Shown piece by piece: positions 51,755 to 58,102 of a DNA stretch of 58,102 nucleotides. The notes under the pieces were generated by a model. It made no database searches, was not told the origin of the DNA, and saw only the letters and a program-made list of their open reading frames with translations. Numbering within the stretch: the stretch's first letter is position 1; the number at the start of each line of letters is the position of its first letter. Source of the DNA: Streptomyces milbemycinicus (GTDB taxonomy: Bacteria > Actinomycetota > Actinomycetes > Streptomycetales > Streptomycetaceae); contig NZ_MUNE01000116.1 of the NCBI RefSeq assembly GCF_002154605.1, positions 1-58,102 on the forward strand. Reading direction: 5' to 3'. The position numbers were made by a program, and so were the translations under genes.

Positions 51755-52394
51755 GGCGACGCTCCAGGGCTCGCATGAGAAGGGATGCCGGATAGGCGAT
51801 GAGGATGAAGGCGATGCCGACCATCGTGTAGGGCTCGATGTACTCGAAGGACGTGGCGCCGTGCGCCCGTGCCTTTTGGAGCATGTCGACGACCCCGATG
51901 AGGGCGAGCATCGGCGAGTCCTTCAGCATCGCGATCACGTAGTTGCCGAGGGCCGGCACGACCCGGCGGATCGCCTGCGGCAGGATCACCGCGATCCAGG
52001 TGCGGCCGCGCGAGAGGCTGAGCGCGGTGCACGCCTCCCACTGGCCCTTGGGCACCCCGTCGATACCGGCCCGGTACACCTCGGCGGTGTACGTCGAGTA
52101 GTGCAGGCCGAGCGCGATCACCCCGGTGGTCAGCGCGGAGAACTTGATGTCCCAGGTCGGCAGTACGTAGTAGAAGAAGAACAGCTGGACCAGCAGCGGG
52201 GTGTTGCGGATGAACTCCACCACCGCGGCCACCGGCCAGCGTACGAAGCGCGTCGGTGAGCGGAAGGCCAGCGCCCACACCAGGCCGAGCGCGAAGGAGA
52301 GCACCGAGCCCAGGGCGGTCGCCTCGAGGGTGATCAGCAGCCCGTCGCCCAGCTCGGGGAGGAAGTCCTTGGCGACGTCCCAGTCCCAGTTCAC
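51744..52394 (-). CDS. ehuD: Amino acid/ectoine ABC transporter permease 2
   Basis: This 216-aa membrane protein of the HisM/GlnP class has helices LLITLEATALGSVLSFALGLVWALAF, VAAVVEFIRNTPLLVQLFFFYYVLP and ALTTGVIALGLHYSTYTAEVYRAGI, and the EAA motif (AEVYRAGIDGVPKGQWEACTAL). The GTG start overlaps the stop of the other permease (GTGA at 52391-52394). It forms a heterodimeric channel with that protein. Confidence 0.86.
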   Translation of the reverse strand: MNWDWDVAKDFLPELGDGLLITLEATALGSVLSFALGLVWALAFRSPTRFVRWPVAAVVEFIRNTPLLVQLFFFYYVLPTWDIKFSALTTGVIALGLHYSTYTAEVYRAGIDGVPKGQWEACTALSLSRGRTWIAVILPQAIRRVVPALGNYVIAMLKDSPMLALIGVVDMLQKARAHGATSFEYIEPYTMVGIAFILIAYPASLLMRALERRLGH

Positions 52395-53149
52395 TGGGCA
52401 CCTCCCGCCGTGATCAGGTTGGCGGACTGCTCGGTCTCCTGGGCGGCGGACAGCTTCCGGGTCACCAGCGGGCCCTTTCTGCGCCGTTCCGGCGCCTGCC
52501 CGATGCCTGCCTTGGCGCGCCGTTCCAGCAGCCGCATCAGCCGGGTGAGGACGAAGGCCAGCACGAAGTAGAGGACGAGGATGATCGAGTAGATCTCCAG
52601 GCTGTCACCGGTCGCCAGCCGCGAGAGCTGGGCGGCGAAGGTGATGTCCGCGACGCTCACCGCGGAGACCAGCGCCGTCGCCTTCAGCAGCTCGATCAGA
52701 AGGTTGTTGAACGGCGGGATCATCTCGGGGATCGCCTGCGGCAGGATCACCCGCCGCATCCGCTGCGCGGGCGTGAAGCTGAGCGCGATCGCCGCCTCGC
52801 GCTGCGCCGGGGCCACGGCGCCGATCGCGCCGCGCACGATCTCGGAGCCGTACGCGCCGTACGTCAGGCCCAGGGCGAGCACCGCCGCCCACATCGGCAG
52901 CAACTGGAACTGGAACCCCAGCGGCATCACGAAGAACAGCCAGAACATCAGCACCAGGGCCGAGGTGCCCCGGAAGATCTCGACGTAGCAGCCCGTGAGG
53001 AAGCGGACGATCCACAGCCTGGAGTTACGGGCGATACCGACGCCGAAGGCGATGGCGGCGGCGAGGAGCGCGCTGTAGAGGGTGAGCTGGATGGTGATCC
53101 AGACCCCTGGAAGGAGCCATTTCTCCCACAGTCCGGACGTCATCGGCAC
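52391..53149 (-). CDS. ehuC: Amino acid/ectoine ABC transporter permease 1
   Basis: This 252-aa permease of the same family has helices LPGVWITIQLTLYSALLAAAIAFGVG, GTSALVLMFWLFFVMPLGF and LALGLTYGAYGSEIVRGAIGAV, with the EAA loop continuing through APAQREAAIALSFTPAQRM and a hydrophilic tail of about 40 residues. The ATG at 53143 overlaps the stop of the binding-protein gene (ATGA) and is a likely alternative to 53149. Confidence 0.86.
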   Translation of the reverse strand: MPMTSGLWEKWLLPGVWITIQLTLYSALLAAAIAFGVGIARNSRLWIVRFLTGCYVEIFRGTSALVLMFWLFFVMPLGFQFQLLPMWAAVLALGLTYGAYGSEIVRGAIGAVAPAQREAAIALSFTPAQRMRRVILPQAIPEMIPPFNNLLIELLKATALVSAVSVADITFAAQLSRLATGDSLEIYSIILVLYFVLAFVLTRLMRLLERRAKAGIGQAPERRRKGPLVTRKLSAAQETEQSANLITAGGAQ

Positions 53150-54054
53150 AGCTCCTTGGCGGTCAGATCCGTCATCTCGGCCTTGGTGAAGCCAAACGGG
53201 CCCACGATGCGCAGGAGTTCGCCGCTCTTCTTCATCTTGTGCAGCTCGGCATTGAAGGCGTCCCGGAGCTTGGTCTCCTCCGGGCGGAAGGCGAAACCGC
53301 CCGCGCCGACGTCCGGTTTGCCGTCGAGCAGCGCCTGGAACGGCTCGGTTGCCTCGACCCGGCGGCCCCCGCTCTGCCGGATCACATTGCGCACCGTCAC
53401 CGCCGTACCCGCGAAGGCGTCCGCGCGGCCCTGTTCGACCGCCAGCAGCCCGGCCAGTTGGTCGGGGAGCACCATGATGTCGCTCTCCTTCACCCCGGCG
53501 TTGACCGCGTAGCCGATCTGGGCGTACGCGGAGCCGCTGGCGAGCTTCGCCCCCGATTTGGCGAAGTCCTCGTACTTGTGCAGGTTCTTGGGGTTGCCCT
53601 TGCGCACGATGAACGAGTCACGGACGCGGTAGTCGGGGTCCGAGAAGATCACCTGCTGGCAGCGGTCCGGATTGATGTACATACCGGCGGAGACCACGTC
53701 GAATTGCTGCGAGCGCAGCCCCGGTATCAGCGACGCGAACTCGGTCGGAACCGGCTGGACATGTGCCACCCCCAGCCGTTTGAAGATCACCTTCGCGATT
53801 TCCGGCGCCTCGCCGGTGAAGTCGCCGTTCTTGTCGATGTAGCCGAACGGGATCTCACCCGCGATACCCAGGCGTACCGTCCCCTGCGACCGCAGGCGAC
53901 TCAGCAGGTTTCCCCCGTCCTTGGAATCGGCGCTGGACACCCGGCTACAGGCCGTGGCGCCCAGCAGACCCATGGCCGCCCCGCCCGCCAGTAGCGCGCG
54001 GCGGTTCAGCCGTCTTCCGCTGATGTCCTTGTGTATCCCTCGTGGTGGAGCCAT
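53140..54054 (-). CDS. ehuB: Ectoine/amino acid-binding lipoprotein
   Basis: This is a 304-aa exported binding protein. The leader holds a twin-arginine-like NRRALLAGGAAMGLLGATAC with a lipobox-like Cys. The mature part has the SBP_bac_3 fold (GTVRLGIAGEIPFGYIDKNGDFTGEAPEIAKVIFKRLGV; LIPGLRSQQFDVVSAGMYINPDRC; ASGSAYAQIGYAVNAGV). It resembles EhuB, which binds ectoine and hydroxyectoine. The ligand call leans on the neighbouring EutA-like gene. It is first in its operon; the start has only a weak ribosome site. Confidence 0.84.
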   Translation of the reverse strand: MAPPRGIHKDISGRRLNRRALLAGGAAMGLLGATACSRVSSADSKDGGNLLSRLRSQGTVRLGIAGEIPFGYIDKNGDFTGEAPEIAKVIFKRLGVAHVQPVPTEFASLIPGLRSQQFDVVSAGMYINPDRCQQVIFSDPDYRVRDSFIVRKGNPKNLHKYEDFAKSGAKLASGSAYAQIGYAVNAGVKESDIMVLPDQLAGLLAVEQGRADAFAGTAVTVRNVIRQSGGRRVEATEPFQALLDGKPDVGAGGFAFRPEETKLRDAFNAELHKMKKSGELLRIVGPFGFTKAEMTDLTAKELCR

Positions 54055-54171
54055 GGGCGCGCGGCTACCCGACCGCGCTGAATATATGCAGATCGTTTTC
54101 GGCCCTTGACGCTCGACCGGTCTGGGTAGGCGCTCCCGGCAACAGGTCCGGAAACGAGTGGGAGGAATGTC

Positions 54172-54672
54172 ATGGCTGACCGGTTTATCGAGGTATCGCT
54201 CGCTAAGAGGGGCGTGAGCTGCACCGCGAAACTCCTCGACGACCGCGCGCCCATCACCTGCGAGGCGGTGTGGAACGCGCTGCCCCTGGGCGGCGACGTC
54301 TACCACGCCAAGTACGCGCGCAACGAGATCTACGCGCTGCTGCCTCCCTTCGCCCCCGAGGAGCCGCCCCTGGAGAACCCGACCATCACCCCCATCCCCG
54401 GTGACCTGTGCTACTTCAGCTTCACCGACACCCAGCTCGGCACCGCCTCCTACGGCTATGAGCAGCAGGCCAAGCACCAGGGGCAGCAGCGGGTCGTCGA
54501 CCTCGCGCTCTTCTACGAGCGCAACAACCTGCTGATCAACGGCGACGCGGGGTGGGTGCCGGGCATCGTCTGGGGCGCGGTCGTCGACGGCCTCGACCGG
54601 ATGGCCGACGCCTGCCAGGACCTGTGGCGGGCCGGGGCGCTGGGGGAGACGCTGAGCTTCCGGCGGGCGTAG
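54172..54672 (+). CDS. DUF3830 family protein
   Basis: This 166-aa soluble protein matches the DUF3830 (cyclophilin-like fold) family: FIEVSLAKRGVSCTAKLLDDRAPITCEAVWNALPLGGDVYHAKYARNEIYALLPP, then IPGDLCYFSF and a FYERNNLLINGDAGWVPGIVWG segment. Members are often encoded with amidases, hydroxyacid dehydrogenases and maleate-isomerase-like enzymes, as here, but no activity is established. It is divergent from the ehuB-like gene and has a GGGAGGAA site before the ATG. Confidence 0.85.
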   Translation: MADRFIEVSLAKRGVSCTAKLLDDRAPITCEAVWNALPLGGDVYHAKYARNEIYALLPPFAPEEPPLENPTITPIPGDLCYFSFTDTQLGTASYGYEQQAKHQGQQRVVDLALFYERNNLLINGDAGWVPGIVWGAVVDGLDRMADACQDLWRAGALGETLSFRRA

Positions 54673-54697
54673 GCGCGCACGTCCGAAGCCTCAGCTT

Positions 54698-54760
54698 GCG
54701 GTGAGTATGGGACGGCGACACGCCGACGGCACGGCGTGTCGCCGTCTCAAGACCACCACA
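54698..54760. repeat. 63-bp dispersed palindromic element, copy 2
   Basis: Arms 54709-54725 and 54732-54748 form a 17-bp stem with one mismatch, and the loop is ACGGCA. The unit matches the minus strand of 8690-8752 at about 53 of 63 positions, including the unpaired flanks. One difference is compensatory: an A-T pair in copy 1 is G-C here. Again it separates convergent genes (DUF3830 and amidase). Confidence 0.75.
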
Positions 54761-54763
54761 GAG

Positions 54764-56182
54764 TCAGGGGCGGCTGGGCGGCCTGACGCCGTCAGCCAGC
54801 CCCGCCTCGTACAGCGCGTGCGCCGCCCGTAGCACCACCGCGTCCGCGTGGCGGGCGGCCACCAGCTGCACCCCGATCGGCAGCCCGTCGGCGGACAGCC
54901 CGCAGGGCAGGCTCGCCGCGGGCTGCTGGGTCATGTTGAAGGGGTAGGTGAAGGGCGTCCAGCCTGTCCACCGCGTGTGATCGGATCCCTTCGGCACCTC
55001 GGCCCCCGCCTCGAACGCGGTGATCGGCAGCGTCGGGGTGACCAGCAGGTCGTACGCGGAGTGGAACCGGCCCATGGCCTTTCCGAGCGCCATGCGCACA
55101 TCCACGGCGGCCAGATAGTGCAGCGCGCTGTACGCGGCGCCCTGGGCGCAGATGTCGCGCAGCCCCGGGTCCAGCAGCTCCCACTTGTCCTGTCCGAGCG
55201 GCTGCACCACCCGCGCCGCCCCGCTGAACCACAGCGTGTGGAACGCCTCGACCGGGTCCTCGATCCCCGGATCGATCTCCTCCACGGACGCGCCGAGGTC
55301 CGCCAGCAGGTCCACCGCCCGCCGTACCGCCGCCGCCACCTCCGGGTCGACCGTCGCGGACCCGCCGAGCGCCGGGCTGTAGGCGACGCGCAGCCCGTCC
55401 ACGCCGCCCCCGCCCGCCGTGATGGCCTCTTGGAAGCTGCCTTCCGGGGGCGCGAGCTGGGACCAGTCGCGCCAGTCCGCGCCGGAGATCACATCCATCA
55501 GGAGAGCCGCGTCGGCCGCGTCGCGGGTCATCGGGCCCACATGGGCGAGCGTTCCGAACGCACTCGCCGGATACAACGGAACCCTCCCGTAGGTGGGTTT
55601 CAACGCGAAGATGCCGCAGAAGGATGCCGGGATACGGACCGAACCGCCGCCGTCCGTCCCCAGGCTCAGCGGACCCGCGCCAAGCGCCACCGCGGCGGCG
55701 CTGCCCCCGCTGGAGCCGCCCGCGGTGCGCCGCGGGTCGTACGGGTTGCCGGTCACCCCGTACACCGGGCTGTCCGTGACGCCCTTCCAGCCGAACTCCG
55801 GGGTCGTCGTCTTGCCCAGGAACACCGCGCCGTGCTCGCGCAGCCGGGCCACCGAGGGCGCGTCCTCATCCCACGCCTGGCCGTCGGGCGCGACGGTCAG
55901 CGAGCCGCGCAGCGTGGGGCCGCCGCGCTGCAGCAGGATGTCCTTCACCGACACCGGCACCCCGTCCACCAGGCCGGCGGGTTCGCCGCGCCGCCACCGC
56001 TCGGCCGACTCCTCGGCCTGCTGCAGCGCGGCCTCCGCGTCTACCCGGCTGAACGCGTTGACCTCTGGCTGGATCTGTTCGATCCGTTCCAGCGCGGCGC
56101 GGGTGGCCTCGACGGGGGAGAGGTCGCCGGAGGCGTACCGCTCGAGGAGTTGAACGGCTGTCAGATCGTGGATATCGGTCAT
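54764..56182 (-). CDS. Amidase (amidase-signature family)
   Basis: This 472-aa enzyme has the Ser-cisSer-Lys triad of the amidase-signature family: Lys in PVSVKDILLQRGG, the Gly/Ser-rich core TAGGSSGGSAAAVALG, and GTDGGGSVRIPASFCGIFALKPTYGRVP. It hydrolyses an amide in the cytoplasm. Family members include AtzE, GatA and indoleacetamide hydrolases. Its place beside the Ehu-type importer suggests that it acts on the imported compound or a breakdown product. The start has an AAAAGGAGAGG site. It follows the dehydrogenase gene after 13 bases. Confidence 0.9.
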   Translation of the reverse strand: MTDIHDLTAVQLLERYASGDLSPVEATRAALERIEQIQPEVNAFSRVDAEAALQQAEESAERWRRGEPAGLVDGVPVSVKDILLQRGGPTLRGSLTVAPDGQAWDEDAPSVARLREHGAVFLGKTTTPEFGWKGVTDSPVYGVTGNPYDPRRTAGGSSGGSAAAVALGAGPLSLGTDGGGSVRIPASFCGIFALKPTYGRVPLYPASAFGTLAHVGPMTRDAADAALLMDVISGADWRDWSQLAPPEGSFQEAITAGGGGVDGLRVAYSPALGGSATVDPEVAAAVRRAVDLLADLGASVEEIDPGIEDPVEAFHTLWFSGAARVVQPLGQDKWELLDPGLRDICAQGAAYSALHYLAAVDVRMALGKAMGRFHSAYDLLVTPTLPITAFEAGAEVPKGSDHTRWTGWTPFTYPFNMTQQPAASLPCGLSADGLPIGVQLVAARHADAVVLRAAHALYEAGLADGVRPPSRP

Positions 56183-56195
56183 CCACCCTCTCCTT

Positions 56196-57143
56196 TTAGT
56201 CGACCGGTACGTATCCCAGGCGCTTGTCGACGACGTTGAGCAGCGGTTCTCCCGCGGCCCAGCGGTCGTAGTTGTCCTGGAACTGCTCGGCGAGCTGGTC
56301 CCGCCAGCCGACCGTGTCGCCGCTCATATGGGGCGAGACGAACAGCCCCGGAACGTCCCACAGGGGGTCGTCGGCGGCCAGCGGCTCATGCTCGAACACA
56401 TCCAGCACCGCGCCCGCGATATGCCGCGCGACCAGCGCCGTTACCAGGTCGTCCTGGACAACCAGCGGACCGCGTCCCACATTGATGAACACGGCGCTCG
56501 ACTTCATCCGGGCGAAGGCGTCCCGCCCGAACATGCCGCGTGTACCGTCGGTCAGCGGTGCCGCGCAGACCACCCAGTCGGCCTCCGACAGCAGCCCGTT
56601 CAGCTCGTCGGCGCCGCGTACGCCCTCGCGCGCCGTACGTCCCACCAGGTCGACCACGATGCCGAGTGCGGCCAGCGTATGGCCGATGGCCCGGCCGATC
56701 GGGCCGGCGCCGACGACGACCGCCCGGGTCCCGGCGAGCCTCATCGTCTCGCGGTGGCGCCAGCGGCGCTGCCGCTGGAGCTCCCAACTTCCGTAGAAGT
56801 CCTTGGCCATGGCGATGACGATCCCCGCGACGTACTCGGCGATCGGCTGCTCGAAGACGCCCCGGGCGTTGGTCAACACCGTGTCGGATTCGATCAGTTC
56901 AGTACACATCAGCCGGTCCACGCCCGCGCTCGCGGTATGGACCCAGCGCGGCCTGGGCCCGCTGCCGGGCCAGGCGGCGCGTACCGCGTCGGAGGCGAAG
57001 TCCCAGACGAGCAGAGCGTCGGCGACGGGGAGCAGTTCGGGCAGCGAGGACTCGTCGCACACAAGGATCTTGGCGCGGCCGGCCAGCCGGTCGAGACGGA
57101 CGGGAGGGTCGTCGCCGAAGACGACCACAGTGCTTTCGGTCAT
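56196..57143 (-). CDS. D-2-hydroxyacid dehydrogenase
   Basis: This 315-aa enzyme has the family's N-terminal catalytic lobe (VHTASAGVDRLM), NAD-binding motif GTRAVVVGAGPIGRAIGHTLAALG, the VINVGRGPLVVQDDLV-like segment (IN-VGRGPLV), an Arg/Glu/His triad (VGRGPLV; DVFEHEPL; FVSPHMSGD) and normal length. It interconverts a 2-keto acid and a D-2-hydroxy acid using NAD(P)H. It is encoded with the amidase, probably as one operon, and is divergent from the EutA-like gene. Confidence 0.9.
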   Translation of the reverse strand: MTESTVVVFGDDPPVRLDRLAGRAKILVCDESSLPELLPVADALLVWDFASDAVRAAWPGSGPRPRWVHTASAGVDRLMCTELIESDTVLTNARGVFEQPIAEYVAGIVIAMAKDFYGSWELQRQRRWRHRETMRLAGTRAVVVGAGPIGRAIGHTLAALGIVVDLVGRTAREGVRGADELNGLLSEADWVVCAAPLTDGTRGMFGRDAFARMKSSAVFINVGRGPLVVQDDLVTALVARHIAGAVLDVFEHEPLAADDPLWDVPGLFVSPHMSGDTVGWRDQLAEQFQDNYDRWAAGEPLLNVVDKRLGYVPVD

Positions 57144-57354
57144 GGGCGAGAAACCGTTTCGAAACGTAGGTGCGCTTGGCTGTCGAGGGTGTCGGGAAGT
57201 CGCCTCAGAGCGAGGATTGACCACGCTAGGCAGCGGAAACTACCGTCGTCAATAACGGCATCGCTCCGGCATCTGTCCCGACGTCCCGGCATTCAGGCCG
57301 GCTCTTTCCCTCTGGCCAATGGTCCAGCCCTCCGTTGTGTATTGGGGCTCGCTC
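57144..57354. promoter_or_regulatory. Divergent promoter region, dehydrogenase and EutA-like gene
   Basis: This 211-base gap between divergent catabolic genes should contain both promoters and possibly an operator for the IclR regulator. I see no clear palindrome. The sequence is less GC-rich near 57220-57360. Confidence 0.35.
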
Positions 57355-58102
57355 ATGGACGTCTCTTTTCTGGGTGGCCCACAGCCGCAGCGCGGTGTGG
57401 GCGTCGTAGCACCATTCGATTTCGCGCTCGATCGTGAGCTGTGGCGCTGGGCGCCCGATGAGGTCTCCCTGCATCTGACGCGCACTCCGTTCGTTCCGGT
57501 CGAGGTGAGCCTCGATCTGGCGCGGCTCGTCAGCGAGCATGAAACTCTGCACGATGCGGTGCGCGCCCTGTGCGCGATCGCGCCCGAGGTGGTGGCGTAC
57601 GCCTGCACTTCGGGCAGCTTCGTCGGTGGCGTCGCCGGTGAGCGCGCGATGTGCGCGGCGATGACGCAGGCGGGCGAGTTGCCTTCGCTCACCACGTCGG
57701 GGGCGCTGCTCGACGCGCTGCGGGAGATCGGCGCCCGGCGTATCGCTGTGGTGACGCCCTATACGAAGTCGGTGACCGACTCCCTGGAGGAGTATCTGGG
57801 CGAGGCCGGGATCACCGTGACCGGGCGGGCGTACCTCGGGCTGACCAGGCACATCTGGAAGGTGCCCTACCGCGATGTGGTCGACATGGCGCGGCAGGCG
57901 GTGGTCGGGGCGGCCGACGCGCTCTTCATCAGCTGCACCAACCTCCCCACGTACGACGTGATCCCGCAGCTGGAGGCCGAGCTGCGGATGCCCGTCCTGT
58001 CGGCGAACCAGGTGACGATGTGGGCGGCGCTGCGGGCGATCGGCGAACGGGCGGTCGGGCCGTACCAGGCCCTGCTGGATCCGGCGGCCCGGCGCGGCCC
58101 GG
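57355..58102 (+). CDS. Maleate isomerase/EutA-like enzyme (Asp/Glu racemase superfamily), cut by window edge
   Basis: About 249 residues are visible and the frame is still open at the right edge. The start MDVSFLGGPQPQRGVGVVAPFD leads into the maleate cis-trans isomerase/arylmalonate decarboxylase fold. Two catalytic cysteines are seen: AYACTSGSFVGG and FISCTNLPTYDVIP. EutA, a family member, is encoded with ehuABCD in ectoine-using bacteria, so the same context here supports that assignment. Maleate isomerase or a related enzyme cannot be excluded. Given the usual family length, the C-terminus is close to the edge. Confidence 0.82.
   Translation, partial: MDVSFLGGPQPQRGVGVVAPFDFALDRELWRWAPDEVSLHLTRTPFVPVEVSLDLARLVSEHETLHDAVRALCAIAPEVVAYACTSGSFVGGVAGERAMCAAMTQAGELPSLTTSGALLDALREIGARRIAVVTPYTKSVTDSLEEYLGEAGITVTGRAYLGLTRHIWKVPYRDVVDMARQAVVGAADALFISCTNLPTYDVIPQLEAELRMPVLSANQVTMWAALRAIGERAVGPYQALLDPAARRGP

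Overview
The window is very GC-rich actinomycete DNA and almost certainly Streptomyces. Codon third positions are nearly all G/C, genes pack tightly with ATGA/GTGA overlaps, rare TTA codons sit in regulators, and there are WYL, MerR, XRE and LuxR-type regulators, DrrAB-type and MMPL exporters, a PknB-like kinase and an Ehu-type solute importer.

Region 1 (1-8760) is accessory or chromosomal flank. It holds three small coupled hypothetical genes facing an XRE regulator, a MerR regulator with a classic over-long promoter facing a membrane protein, an unknown 241-aa protein, a scar of broken transposases ending in a decayed copy of an XRE regulator C-terminus (4271-5270), a membrane-anchored Ser/Thr kinase, an epoxide hydrolase and a divergent WYL regulator.

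Region 2 (about 8780-38840) is a biosynthetic gene cluster. On the minus strand, in order of transcription, are a small unknown protein, a secreted peptide made of eight VGWD repeats, an SbnA-like enzyme, two NRPSs (C-A-PCP-C-A-PCP-E and C-A-PCP-C-A-PCP-TE), MbtH, ACP, an active ketosynthase, a degenerate ketosynthase partner, a ketoreductase, a methyltransferase and MetK. A LuxR-type regulator with tandem TTA codons, a DrrAB exporter, an MMPL transporter and an SbnB-like enzyme lie to the right. SbnA plus SbnB should make L-2,3-diaminopropionate (Dap). My reading of the adenylation pockets gives X - D-aromatic - X - Gly, with both X pockets identical and acid-rich (Dap is my inference). The discrete ACP/KS/KS-like/KR set could supply an acyl, perhaps 3-hydroxyacyl, cap. 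I could not match this to a known product.

Region 3 (38858-43580) is a block bounded by perfect 70-bp direct repeats. The right copy is the 3' end of a response-regulator gene. Inside are an ABC-2 exporter, a NarL-type two-component system and two small conserved genes.

Region 4 (43525-49850) has a CitA/CitB-type two-component system divergent from an NMT1/sulfonate-type ABC importer, a Uma2-family protein and tRNA-Lys(CTT).

Region 5 (49911-58102) is an uptake and catabolic locus: IclR regulator, EhuABCD-type transporter, DUF3830 protein, amidase, D-2-hydroxyacid dehydrogenase and a maleate-isomerase/EutA-like enzyme cut by the window edge. A 63-bp palindromic element occurs twice, in opposite orientation, each time between convergent genes (8690-8752 and 54698-54760), with a compensatory base-pair change between copies.
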